Positions 26,415 through 34,670 of a DNA stretch of 64,000 nt are shown here, in pieces. Position numbers and translations under genes: made by a program. Source of the DNA: Bacteroidales bacterium (GTDB lineage Bacteria > Bacteroidota > Bacteroidia > Bacteroidales > UBA1715); NCBI GenBank assembly GCA_017516865.1, contig JAFXAU010000012.1, forward strand, positions 1-64,000, written 5' to 3'. The notes beneath the pieces are model-generated. The model was not told the DNA's origin. It saw only the letters and a list, made by a program, of their open reading frames with translations, and did not search any database. Within the stretch, counting starts at the first letter, position 1. Each line of letters starts with the position of its first letter.

Positions 26415-27350
26415 TTAATGTTGTTTTTCGAAATATTTCAAATGTGAAATTATGTGCGGATAGGCGGAGAATTCAAGATTGAAATCCGTTTTTATGTCGG
26501 AAACGTCGAACAGCAGAGGTTCGTCGCTCCAACCTAAATCTTCCACTACCACGTTTGATTTTGAGGAGAAGAGTTTCACCGCATCGTGTGCAATTTGTTC
26601 CCACGTGACAAATTCCTTCGATAGGGCGAAATAGGTCTTTTTGCTTACGTCCTTTTTAACAAGTGCGGCATAGACTTTTGCTATGTCGTCGGCCCAGATG
26701 AACTGCGTGCCGTCGTTTTTCACAACATGAATATCCTTGTTTTCCAATGCCGCCTGAACAATTGACTTGAATCGAGTGTCGGGTTGGGTAGGGGCGCCGT
26801 CTATTACGGGATTTCCGAATGTGTAGCCTGGACGGATGATGTTCACTTTCATGTTTGTTTCACCTTCTATGGCAAACAGAAAATCTTCCGACGCCGCTTT
26901 GGTTGCTCCGTAGTACGTACATGGGTCGTGACGGCAGTTGATTGTCACCAATTTGTCGCTTGGTTTTATGCAGACGGGATTCAGAGAGGCGTAAACCGAA
27001 TCGACCGATGCTGTTGACGATGTGTAGATGAATCGTTTCACGCCAGCTTTGGCTGCTTCCGTTGCTAAAAATACCGTGGCGGCGGTGTCGCTCATAAAAA
27101 CTTCGTAGGCCGACGAGCCTATCATACATAATGCTATGTGTATCACGGCATCTTGGCCTTCGAGGGCTTGTGGAATTGCCTTGAAGTCGTTGAGACTTAT
27201 GTTCAGAATCCGTACGTTTTTTACGTTTTTCAGTGCAGGTATTTTTTCTGGATTACGGGCAAGAACAGTGACTTCGTGTCCGTCCTGTAGTAAACGCATT
27301 AGCACGTGCGAACCAATAAATCCCGTGCCGCCAGTTAAAAGTATTTTCAT
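26415..27350 (-). CDS. NAD(P)-dependent epimerase/dehydratase (extended SDR)
   Basis: 311 residues. The N-terminus MKILLTGGTGFIGSHVLMRL carries the extended-SDR GxxGxxG nucleotide site; catalytic YxxxK is seen as YYGATKAASED with the Ser of YTSSTA upstream. Residues after about 180 form the variable substrate lobe. This could be a nucleotide-sugar epimerase, a dihydroflavonol-reductase-like enzyme or another NAD(P)-dependent reductase; the substrate cannot be read. It stands alone with its own promoter. It is separated from dprA by an inverted-repeat-rich gap. Confidence 0.85.
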   Translation of the reverse strand: MKILLTGGTGFIGSHVLMRLLQDGHEVTVLARNPEKIPALKNVKNVRILNISLNDFKAIPQALEGQDAVIHIALCMIGSSAYEVFMSDTAATVFLATEAAKAGVKRFIYTSSTASVDSVYASLNPVCIKPSDKLVTINCRHDPCTYYGATKAASEDFLFAIEGETNMKVNIIRPGYTFGNPVIDGAPTQPDTRFKSIVQAALENKDIHVVKNDGTQFIWADDIAKVYAALVKKDVSKKTYFALSKEFVTWEQIAHDAVKLFSSKSNVVVEDLGWSDEPLLFDVSDIKTDFNLEFSAYPHIISHLKYFEKQH

Positions 27351-27372
27351 TTTTTATTCTTGTTTTTCCGTT

Positions 27373-27404
27373 CAAAAATATTCGTTTTTATCGTATTTCC
27401 CAAA
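27373..27404 (-). promoter_or_regulatory. Promoter of the epimerase gene
   Basis: Minus strand: TTTG (27401-27404), 20-nt spacer, TATTTTTG (27373-27380), 23 bp before the ATG. Confidence 0.55.
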
Positions 27405-27571
27405 AGTGTCCAAAATGAATTTGTTGTTTCTTTTCGAAAGTGTATTCGAAAAAAGAAAGATTGTACCCTTCCCCAAAAATCGGTCGTCTATTTGCGACAA
27501 AACCTGTAACCTTGAATCTTGTAACGATTTCGACAAGAACGTGAAACACGTCAGTGTGTTGAATGTTGATG

Positions 27572-27619
27572 TATTCTTTTGCATAACGTTTAAATATTTG
27601 ATTACAATGCAAAAGAATA
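27572..27619. repeat. 13-bp perfect inverted repeat with AT-rich 22-nt loop
   Basis: TATTCTTTTGCAT (27572-27584) pairs with ATGCAAAAGAATA (27607-27619). It lies after the dprA stop codon and well upstream of the epimerase promoter. No T tract follows on the minus strand, so an operator or an mRNA 3'-end stabiliser is as likely as a terminator. Confidence 0.6.
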
Positions 27620-27667
27620 GAGTATGTGTGCGAAATCTACGCACAAAGATTTTTTTTACCGATTACT

Positions 27668-28774
27668 TTACCACTCGTTCCTAAACAGTTTTCCCGGCAT
27701 GCAGCGGATAAGTCCTTTAAATTCCATATTCAGCAGCTGTGCCGAGAGTTTACTCATAGGAATTTCACATTCAATTGCAATCTTGTCGATGGAACTGTCG
27801 GGATTTTCGGCGAGATAATCCACAACTTTCTTTTCTTCATCTGAAATGTCGACAAATAGTTCTCGTTGGCTTTTCTTTTGAATTTTTGTCTCTATGTCCC
27901 AATTGAGCAGTTCTTCCAAATCGTGACCGTTTTCTATGAGAGCAGCTTTGTTCTTTTTGATGAGTTCGTTGCAACCTTGCGAAAATTTGTTTCCTGCGTT
28001 GCCAGGGAATGCACACACGTCGCGGTTGTATTGATTAGCAAAGTCGGCAGTGATGAGAGCTCCGCCTTTAGCCTTGCTCTCAACCACTATGGTGGCGTCG
28101 GAAAGTGCCGCGATTATACGGTTTCTGCGGACGAATAGTTTGCTGTCGAAAATTGTCTGTGAATGATATTCCGACATCACACAGCCTTGTTTGGTAATGT
28201 TTTTCGCCAATTCCACGTGACTTGTGGGAGAAACTTTTGCCAATTGCGTTCCAAGCACGGCAATGGTCGTCAATCCTGCCGAAAGTGCCTCGCGATGGGC
28301 ACATGCGTCAATGCCGAATGCTAATCCGCTGACAATGATTGGATTGTGCGATTTGATTTCGTTGATGAGGTTTTTGCAACATTGTTTTCCATATTCGGTG
28401 GCATTGCGTGTCCCCACAATGCTTATGATTTTTTGTGCATTGAAGTCCACGTCTCCTTTGTAGTAGAACAACAGCGGAGCGTCCTCGCAGTTTTTGAGCC
28501 GGTATGGAAATGTTTCGTCAACATAGGTAAGTACCGAAATGTCGTTTTTGAGAATGTACTCCATCTCTTTTTCGGCTGCTTCCAGCACATGGTCTTTCAC
28601 AATTGCCTTGGCAATAGTCGAGCCTATGTTGGGAATCTTCTCCAACGTTGACGCTTTTGATTTAAAAATTGCTTCGGGACTGCCCAAATACGAAATCAGG
28701 TGCTTCGCTTTGATGGGACCCACTTCCTGCAACATTGACGTTGCAATGTAAAATACTAATTCTTCGGCTTTCAT
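27668..28774 (-). CDS. dprA: DNA processing protein DprA
   Basis: 368 residues. N-terminal SAM/HhH-like part (1-75, VGPIKAKHLISYLGSPEAIF and IPNIGSTIAKAI), Rossmann-like core (about 80-290) with IISIVGTRNATEYGKQ, IIVSGLAFGIDACAHREAL, SKLFVRRNRIIAALSDATIV and SKAKGGALITADFAN, and a C-terminal winged-helix DprA_WH domain (about 305-368). It loads RecA on incoming single-stranded DNA during transformation. Odd point: the usual GLDxxYPxxN loop reads QLAKVSPTSH. Last gene of a minus-strand set, 10 bp after the upstream lipoprotein gene. Confidence 0.93.
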   Translation of the reverse strand: MKAEELVFYIATSMLQEVGPIKAKHLISYLGSPEAIFKSKASTLEKIPNIGSTIAKAIVKDHVLEAAEKEMEYILKNDISVLTYVDETFPYRLKNCEDAPLLFYYKGDVDFNAQKIISIVGTRNATEYGKQCCKNLINEIKSHNPIIVSGLAFGIDACAHREALSAGLTTIAVLGTQLAKVSPTSHVELAKNITKQGCVMSEYHSQTIFDSKLFVRRNRIIAALSDATIVVESKAKGGALITADFANQYNRDVCAFPGNAGNKFSQGCNELIKKNKAALIENGHDLEELLNWDIETKIQKKSQRELFVDISDEEKKVVDYLAENPDSSIDKIAIECEIPMSKLSAQLLNMEFKGLIRCMPGKLFRNEW

Positions 28775-28784
28775 GGGAAATGAT

Positions 28785-29768
28785 TTATTTCCCTTTGTCG
28801 TGGTTTTTCAGGTACATAACAAAGGGTATTGATTTAACTAATTCTGATTGTGTGTCTTCTGTGGTATGATAATATGCCCTGACAGGGGCAATAGCTTTTA
28901 CTTCCTTGAGAATTTCCATGGTACTGTCGTTCACGTACCAATCTTCGATGAATGCAAGACCGATGATTTCGCGCAAGTCAATTTCCTTGTCAATGCAGAC
29001 GCTGTCGGTCTCGGCTGTTTCGGACACTTCTTCTTCGTAACAGATTGTCTCTTTCCCTAACGATTCGGTTACTTCTTTTAAATCTTTTGAAATCAGCGAA
29101 TCTCGGAACGAGAAACTATATGCCGGCGTGTTGCCGCAGGTCGCTTTTTCGACAATTGTTTTTACGACCTGTTTTACTTGAATGTTTTCGAGAAATTCGG
29201 GATTCGTCTCGTTGATAAGTGGAACTTCGTATGCCACGTCGCTTTGGAGCAACTTGAAGTTCTTGTCGTTTGGCGAACTGAATCCTGACTTTGAAAAATC
29301 GTATTTCGCAATGATTGATTTTGTTGGAATGTCAGTGTTGGTATAGGGATTGTGACGGATGTAATTCCGCACTAACGAATACGAATCGACTTTTTTCTTC
29401 ATTATAAATTGTGCCGTGTCGAGAATCCATTCTTCGTCGAACAGCAAGGTTTGAAATTCGTCTATTGAAAATTCGTCTTTGAATTTCCGTTGAATGTCCT
29501 CGTTGTTGCAGGCAATGTCGGAAAAAGGAATGTACGCCGTGATGGTTTTTTGCACGGATTTTTGCTGCAACTTCGAAACAAATGCACGGAAATCTATCGA
29601 TTTAAAGAAAAAATATTCTGCGGGGACAATCATTTCCTGCTCGTACGTTATGCATGCTTTCGGAGCAATGAGATTGTTCACGAGAGACTGTTCTATGGTT
29701 TTGTCTTGTTTTTCTTTACACGACAAAAAGCACGCAATGCCAATTATGAGGAACAGCCATTTTTTCAT
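28785..29768 (-). CDS. Uncharacterised lipoprotein
   Basis: 327 residues with a signal peptide and lipobox FLSC (MKKWLFLIIGIACFLSC). The rest is mixed alpha/beta with no enzyme motif I recognise; tracts such as SFRDSLISKDLKEVTESLGK and CYEEEVSETAETDSVCIDKE suggest a charged, probably periplasmic domain. It sits between a predicted outer-membrane barrel (8 bp upstream) and dprA (10 bp downstream), so it is likely co-transcribed with both. Function unknown. Confidence 0.7.
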   Translation of the reverse strand: MKKWLFLIIGIACFLSCKEKQDKTIEQSLVNNLIAPKACITYEQEMIVPAEYFFFKSIDFRAFVSKLQQKSVQKTITAYIPFSDIACNNEDIQRKFKDEFSIDEFQTLLFDEEWILDTAQFIMKKKVDSYSLVRNYIRHNPYTNTDIPTKSIIAKYDFSKSGFSSPNDKNFKLLQSDVAYEVPLINETNPEFLENIQVKQVVKTIVEKATCGNTPAYSFSFRDSLISKDLKEVTESLGKETICYEEEVSETAETDSVCIDKEIDLREIIGLAFIEDWYVNDSTMEILKEVKAIAPVRAYYHTTEDTQSELVKSIPFVMYLKNHDKGK

Positions 29769-29776
29769 ACGAAAGA

Positions 29777-30334
29777 CTAATTTTTGTATTTGTCGCGTGT
29801 AATGTAACTAAGTGTAAATGCGAAAATTGCAAATTTTTCAGGAACGTCGTTCACGCTTCTGTTTTTATGGAGAAGATAGATTGTCGGACGCCATTCAACG
29901 CACACGTTTACGGGAATTACGGGAATATTGTAACCGATACCCAATACAGCCGTTGGTCCCGATAAAATACGTATGTCGCCCGATTTTGTCTCACCGTCAT
30001 ATTCTTTCATGCCTTGTCCCATAAGCTCCCATCCGCCGCCGGCGTACCAACGGAGTCGTGAACTGATGTTCGGGAACGGAGTTACATATTTCGCCATAAA
30101 GGCACCTTCGTAAATCGTACCGCTGGTAAAATCCCAATTGGAGATAAACATTGCATCCATGGCAAATTTCGGTCTAAAGAAGTGACCATAGTTCAATCCC
30201 ATAAGATTGTCGGAATCTGCACCTACTTCCAATCGGCCGCCTATGCCGTTCAAATACCATTTTTGATTCTCTCGTTGACCGAAAACTAAACTGGCACTCA
30301 AGCCCAATAACAATACGAGTATAAATTTCTTCAT
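29777..30334 (-). CDS. Predicted outer-membrane beta-barrel protein
   Basis: 185 residues, signal peptide ending SLVFGQ. The mature part alternates polar and hydrophobic residues and has glycine-aromatic strand turns (LRWYAGGGWELMGQG, AVLGIGYNIPVIPVNVCVEW), typical of small 8-strand barrels of the OmpA/OmpW size class. No OmpA peptidoglycan-binding domain. It starts 4 bp after the upstream membrane-protein gene. Confidence 0.65.
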   Translation of the reverse strand: MKKFILVLLLGLSASLVFGQRENQKWYLNGIGGRLEVGADSDNLMGLNYGHFFRPKFAMDAMFISNWDFTSGTIYEGAFMAKYVTPFPNISSRLRWYAGGGWELMGQGMKEYDGETKSGDIRILSGPTAVLGIGYNIPVIPVNVCVEWRPTIYLLHKNRSVNDVPEKFAIFAFTLSYITRDKYKN

Positions 30335-30338
30335 AGTA

Positions 30339-30833
30339 CTATATATATTGGTTTAATAATTCTTTTACTTGTTCAATTTCCTCGTCTTTCAGAGAATTCA
30401 CGCAGATTGGCGGATATTTCGCCAACTTGTTTTTGTCCATTGTCTGATATAAAATCAAATTCTTGTTTTTCCCTTCGTCGATTATTTCGTATTTCTTGAA
30501 GGCGTCGAACGGAATTTTGTACGATGTGCATTTGCCCATCAGTAATTGTATGTGGTAGAATCTGAATACCAGATTTTGTTTGTCTTCGTCGGAAATGTAA
30601 ATGAACAAGAGATTTTTTTTGTGACGGATGAAAATAATGAGCGCGTAAATACCTATCGTTGCCAACATGAGCAAGGCACATTGCCACGCTTTGAGTGGAT
30701 TTATTTCTACTCCAAATTCTCGCAAAAAGTTATGTAGCAACGGAATTGACACACAAAGTGAAATCACGATAATGATTCCGAATGTGTTCCAAATCTTTAA
30801 TTTACTTGCATATTTTTCGTTATGAATGACCAT
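30339..30833 (-). CDS. Small membrane protein with two TM segments
   Basis: 164 residues from the ATG at 30833 (MVIHNEKYASKLKIW). I reject the longer frame to 30974 because it would overlap the divergent ychF gene and its promoter. TM segments at about 14-34 (IIIVISLCVSIPLLHNF) and 47-65 (ALLMLATIGIYALIIFI) precede a soluble beta-rich domain of about 95 residues (LLFIYISDEDKQNLVFRFYH and so on), reminiscent of bacterial PH-like membrane proteins, though that is only shape similarity. First gene of the set leading to dprA. Confidence 0.6.
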   Translation of the reverse strand: MVIHNEKYASKLKIWNTFGIIIVISLCVSIPLLHNFLREFGVEINPLKAWQCALLMLATIGIYALIIFIRHKKNLLFIYISDEDKQNLVFRFYHIQLLMGKCTSYKIPFDAFKKYEIIDEGKNKNLILYQTMDKNKLAKYPPICVNSLKDEEIEQVKELLNQYI

Positions 30834-30859
30834 TCTTTGTCTTGTAAATTTGATTCTTG

Positions 30860-30867
30860 CAAATATA
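30860..30867 (-). promoter_or_regulatory. -7 box TATATTTG for the minus-strand membrane-protein operon
   Basis: TAnnTTTG match 27 bp before the ATG at 30833, in the divergent gap shared with ychF. No clear -33 box. Confidence 0.4.
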
Positions 30868-30876
30868 GTCAAATGC

Positions 30877-30907
30877 ATTGAGAATAAAATTAAAAAAGTT
30901 ACTTTTG
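30877..30907 (+). promoter_or_regulatory. Promoter of ychF
   Basis: ATTG (30877-30880), 19-nt spacer, TACTTTTG (30900-30907), 18 bp before the ATG. Confidence 0.5.
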
Positions 30908-30925
30908 CAAAAAAATTAAAGAAAT

Positions 30926-32023
30926 ATGGGACTGAAATGTGGTATTGTGGGCTTGCCGAATGTCGGTAAATCAACGCTGTTTAACTGTTTGACGAACGCT
31001 AAGGCACAGGCTGCAAATTTTCCGTTTTGTACAATAGAACCGAACATTGGAATGATTACGGTTCCCGACAATCGTCTGAACGAGTTGGAAAAGTTGGTCC
31101 ATCCAGAAAAAGTGGTGCCGACAACGGTCGAAATTGTCGATATTGCTGGTTTGGTTAAGGGAGCGAGCAAAGGCGAAGGCTTGGGGAATAAGTTTTTGGC
31201 TAATATTCGCGAAACCGATGCAATTATTCACGTATTGCGTTGCTTCGAAAACGAAAATATTACTCACGTCGACGGTTCCATCAATCCTGTTCGCGACAAA
31301 GAGACAATCGACATGGAACTTCAACTGAAGGATTTGGAAACTGTTGAAGCTCGATTGAATAAAGTTGAAAAACAAGCCCGTGCAGGTGGCGACAAGGAGG
31401 CAAAATATGTATGTGACATTCTAACGCGTGTGAAAGCGGCTCTGCTCAAAGGCGAATCGGCTCGTACGCTGAATCTCGACGATGAGGAAAAGGCAGCCAT
31501 CTACGATTTGCATCTGCTTACGCTGAAACCTGTGATGTACGTTTGTAATGTCGACGAATCGGGCATTAACGGAAATGCATACGTCGATGCTGTGAAGGAA
31601 TCAATTAAGAATGAAAAAGCGGAAGTTTTGACATTGGCAACTGCATTGGAAGCCGAAATTGCCGAACTCGACACTCAGGAGGAACGCGACATGTTTTTGC
31701 AGGACGTAGGTCTGAGCGAACCAGGCGTAAACAAACTAATTCGTCAGGCGTATTCGTTGCTCAACTTGGAAACTTTCCTGACGGCTGGACCGAAGGAAGT
31801 CCGTGCGTGGACTTATCACAAAGGGGCTAAGGCTCCGCAGGCTGCCGGCGTCATTCACACCGATTTTGAAAAAGGTTTTATTAAGGCTGAGGTTATAAAA
31901 TATGCCGATTATATCGCCTTGGGTTCGGAACAGGCGGTTAAGGAAGCTGGAAAAATGTCAATGGAAGGCAAGGATTACGTCGTTCAAGACGGCGATATAA
32001 TGCACTTCAAATTCAACGTGTAG
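30926..32023 (+). CDS. ychF: Ribosome-binding ATPase YchF
   Basis: 365 residues, full length. P-loop GLPNVGKST (8-16), switch region [20 protein letters not shown], then a coiled-coil insertion and a C-terminal TGS domain ([20 protein letters not shown]). The family prefers ATP over GTP and binds ribosomes. The next gene starts 1 bp after the stop, so ychF, the TRIC-like gene and the TauE/SafE gene probably form one transcript. Confidence 0.96.
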   Translation: MGLKCGIVGLPNVGKSTLFNCLTNAKAQAANFPFCTIEPNIGMITVPDNRLNELEKLVHPEKVVPTTVEIVDIAGLVKGASKGEGLGNKFLANIRETDAIIHVLRCFENENITHVDGSINPVRDKETIDMELQLKDLETVEARLNKVEKQARAGGDKEAKYVCDILTRVKAALLKGESARTLNLDDEEKAAIYDLHLLTLKPVMYVCNVDESGINGNAYVDAVKESIKNEKAEVLTLATALEAEIAELDTQEERDMFLQDVGLSEPGVNKLIRQAYSLLNLETFLTAGPKEVRAWTYHKGAKAPQAAGVIHTDFEKGFIKAEVIKYADYIALGSEQAVKEAGKMSMEGKDYVVQDGDIMHFKFNV

Positions 32024-32024
32024 T

Positions 32025-32633
32025 ATGTTCGTCGATTACATTCTGTCAACATTCGATTATACTGGTACGCTGGCATTTGCCATCAGTGGCGCGTTGGCGG
32101 CTGCCCGTAAGAAGTTCGATTTGTTCGGCGGTGTGTTTCTCGGCTTCGTGACGGCAATCGGTGGCGGAACGCTCCGCGACATGATGCTGAATATTCCCGT
32201 GGCATGGCTACACGACATTTGGTATTTCTATATCGTGCTTTTTGGCGTGATAATCACTTTCTTGTTCAGAAAACATATCGAGAAATATTCAAAGACGTTG
32301 TTTTTGTTCGATACCATTGGTATCAGCGTGTTCACTATTATTGGCATGCAGAAGGGGCTCGCTCTCGACATTCACCCGATTTTGTCGGTGATGATGGGCA
32401 TTCTCACGGCTGTTTTCGGTGGAATTGTCAGAGATTTGATGTGTGTCGACATTCCGCTTATTTTCCGTAGGGAAATATATGCAACTGCTTGTCTCATAGG
32501 TGGTTGTATATATCTTCTAATGGTTGAGTTTTCATGTCCCGACATGGTTGCGATAATAGTCGCGTCGCTCATTATTTTTATTGTACGTACGCTCAGTGTG
32601 ATGAAAAACTGGTCGTTGCCACATTTCAAGTGA
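32025..32633 (+). CDS. Trimeric intracellular cation channel (TRIC/UPF0126) family protein
   Basis: 202 residues with seven predicted TM segments forming two UPF0126 repeats: FDYTGTLAFAISGALAAARK and FDTIGISVFTIIGMQKGLAL. Each repeat carries a glycine-rich GG-x-x-RD motif (GGGTLRDMML and FGGIVRDLMC), the family's pore hallmark. Prokaryotic members conduct monovalent cations, mostly potassium. Follows ychF by 1 bp. Confidence 0.9.
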   Translation: MFVDYILSTFDYTGTLAFAISGALAAARKKFDLFGGVFLGFVTAIGGGTLRDMMLNIPVAWLHDIWYFYIVLFGVIITFLFRKHIEKYSKTLFLFDTIGISVFTIIGMQKGLALDIHPILSVMMGILTAVFGGIVRDLMCVDIPLIFRREIYATACLIGGCIYLLMVEFSCPDMVAIIVASLIIFIVRTLSVMKNWSLPHFK

Positions 32634-32640
32634 CAAATTT

Positions 32641-33369
32641 ATGTCTTATACAATAATTATATCGTTGATTTTGTTGTGTGCGGGGGCAAGTTTCGTGCAA
32701 CGTGTGTGTGGCTTTGGCTTCGGCGTTTTTATCATGACAATGTTGCCGTTTTTGTGTCCCTCGTATGGCGAGGCGACAACCTTGTCGGGCATATTGGCGG
32801 CGGCACAGTCGTTTTACGTGTTGTGTTTTATGTGGCGGTTGGTAGTGTGGCGGCGTATTTGGCTCATGATGATTTCGTTCGTCGTGGTTTCGTATGTCGC
32901 AATTCAATATGTTGCAATTGCAACTGATTCTATATTAAGCATTTTGCTGGGCATCACGTTGATTCTCCTCAGTCTGTATTTCTTGTTTTTCAGTAAGCAT
33001 GTACGGCTGAAGCCGACAAGAACGTTGCAGTTGTCGATGGGCGCGTTGAGCGGTGCCATGGGAGGGTTGTTCGGCATGCATGGTCCGCCAGCGGTTGTAT
33101 ATTTTATCGAAGTCGAACACGATAAAAATAAATATATAGCCGTTTGTCAGGCGTTTTTCCTGATTACGAATATTATAATGACAATTTTCCGTGCGCAACG
33201 GGGATTTTTGACTTCGTTTGTGGGTGTTTCTGCGTTGTATGCCGTTGTTGGCGTTGTGCTGGGTTCGTATTTCGGAAAACTTGTGTTCGACAAGATTCCT
33301 GCGGAGCTTTTGAGGAAAATAATATACGTTTACATGATTATTAGTGGGCTAATCACGATATTCCATTGA
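32641..33369 (+). CDS. TauE/SafE-family sulfite/anion exporter
   Basis: 242 residues, about eight TM segments. Family motifs: GFGFGVFIMTMLPFL in the first repeat and SMGALSGAMGGLFGMHGPPA in the second. Members export sulfite, sulfoacetate or related organosulfur anions or act as general permeases; the substrate here is unknown. It begins 7 bp after the TRIC-like gene stop. Confidence 0.85.
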   Translation: MSYTIIISLILLCAGASFVQRVCGFGFGVFIMTMLPFLCPSYGEATTLSGILAAAQSFYVLCFMWRLVVWRRIWLMMISFVVVSYVAIQYVAIATDSILSILLGITLILLSLYFLFFSKHVRLKPTRTLQLSMGALSGAMGGLFGMHGPPAVVYFIEVEHDKNKYIAVCQAFFLITNIIMTIFRAQRGFLTSFVGVSALYAVVGVVLGSYFGKLVFDKIPAELLRKIIYVYMIISGLITIFH

Positions 33370-33378
33370 TAAAAATTT

Positions 33379-33386
33379 TATCTTTG
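33379..33386 (+). promoter_or_regulatory. -7 box TATCTTTG for the metal permease gene
   Basis: Perfect TAnnTTTG match 20 bp before the ATG; suggests the permease is transcribed apart from the TauE/SafE gene. Confidence 0.4.
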
Positions 33387-33406
33387 CCAAAAGAAAAGGA
33401 AACGTA

Positions 33407-34636
33407 ATGGAAGATAGTCTACTTTCTTTATGGCATCTGGTGGCGGGAATGACACCATATTTGATGTTCGGGTTTCTTTGTGCCGGCATATTGCATGTTG
33501 CGGTCCCTCATATTTTCTTTAAGAATTTTTTGTCGAAAAATAATTGCGAATCTGTTATTTGGGCTGCTTTGTTCGGCATTCCTCTGCCGTTGTGCTCGTG
33601 CGGCGTGCTGCCTACGGCCATGTCGTTGCGGAAAGAAGGCGCCTCGAAAAGTGCAACCGTTTCGTTCCTGACGGCAACTCCGCAGACCGGCGTTGACTCA
33701 ATTCTTGCAACATATTCAGTATTTGGTTTGGCTTTTACCATAATTCGGCCTATTGCCGCTTTGGTTACGTCGTTTTTCTCGGGAATGTCGGTTGCATTGT
33801 TTGACAAAGAAGATGATTCGATTTCCGAAAACGAACAAACATGTGACGGATCGTGCGAAATGGAACAAGGAAACAAATGTATTTCCGCTTTGCGGTACGG
33901 CTACGTGACAATGTTGCAAGACATTGGTACGCATTTGGTTGTGGGGCTGCTTATTGCAGGACTGATAGCCGTTGCCGTTCCCGATTCGTTTTTGTTGAAA
34001 TTTGCCGATAATCCTCTGTTGGAAATGCTTGCCGTGACGCTGATTGCAGTTCCGATGTACGTTTGTGCAACTGGTTCTATTCCCATAGCTGCCGCGTTGA
34101 TGCTGAAAGGATTGACGCCCGGTGCGGCATTGGTTTTTCTCATGGCGGGTCCGGCGGTGAGTTTCGCATCTGTTGTCGTTGTACGGAAAGTAATGGGGCT
34201 GCGGACTACGGTGATTTATCTGCTGAGTATAATTGTCGGTGCTTTTGCATTTGGTTTGTTGATTGATTTGGCTCTCCCAAAAGAATGGTTCTCTGTTTTG
34301 CACCTTCAGGCTGAATGTTGCCGCACAAGTGTGCCAGTTTGGAAAGTCATTACGACCATCGTTTTCTTACTTTTGGTCACTAACGCATTGATATTGAAGT
34401 ATAAACCTAAAAAACTTACGATAATGAAAAATATGACAGTATATAAGGTTGAAGGCATGAGTTGTAATCATTGCAAGTCGAATGTGGAAACAAACATTGC
34501 GAAGTTAGACGGCGTTACGTCGGTTTCGGCGGATTTGTCTACGGGAAATGTAGTGGTTGAAGGCAGTTCAACGGAAGAACAGGTGAAAACTGTCGTTGAG
34601 TCTCTTGGATTTGTATTTAAGGGAAGATTATCGTAA
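33407..34636 (+). CDS. Permease of the SO_0444 / UPF0718 type with C-terminal HMA domain (probable Cu/Zn efflux)
   Basis: 409 residues. Residues 1-335 form a two-repeat permease (eight or more TMs) with the signature FGIPLPLCSCGVLPTAMSLRKE, a PxCSCG metal-type motif, then SATVSFLTATPQTGVDS and a second repeat with PMYVCATGSIPIAAALM. A cytoplasmic loop (about 130-158) is acidic with three Cys (QTCDGSCEMEQGNKC). Residues 341-409 are a heavy-metal-associated domain with CNHC at 353-356. Proteins of this type are proposed to export copper or zinc; ArsP-like methylarsenical permeases are the nearest alternative. An internal in-frame ATG at 34424 could yield a free HMA chaperone. Confidence 0.85.
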   Translation: MEDSLLSLWHLVAGMTPYLMFGFLCAGILHVAVPHIFFKNFLSKNNCESVIWAALFGIPLPLCSCGVLPTAMSLRKEGASKSATVSFLTATPQTGVDSILATYSVFGLAFTIIRPIAALVTSFFSGMSVALFDKEDDSISENEQTCDGSCEMEQGNKCISALRYGYVTMLQDIGTHLVVGLLIAGLIAVAVPDSFLLKFADNPLLEMLAVTLIAVPMYVCATGSIPIAAALMLKGLTPGAALVFLMAGPAVSFASVVVVRKVMGLRTTVIYLLSIIVGAFAFGLLIDLALPKEWFSVLHLQAECCRTSVPVWKVITTIVFLLLVTNALILKYKPKKLTIMKNMTVYKVEGMSCNHCKSNVETNIAKLDGVTSVSADLSTGNVVVEGSSTEEQVKTVVESLGFVFKGRLS

Positions 34637-34670
34637 TGTTGTATTGAAATTAAATTAAATATAAATCGTT

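Larger units (their letters stand above)
27351..27667. other. 317-bp gene-free gap with promoter and inverted repeats
   Basis: Holds the promoter of the minus-strand epimerase, a 13-bp perfect inverted repeat (27572-27619) and a small hairpin TGTGCG-AAATCTA-CGCACA (27627-27645) followed on the plus strand by eight T. Short frames here have no sensible composition. Confidence 0.55.

Noticed and set aside
27668..30833. A competence or DNA-uptake operon around dprA
   Set aside because: The upstream genes are a lipoprotein, a barrel and a small membrane protein with no com-type motifs, so only the shared transcription is supported.
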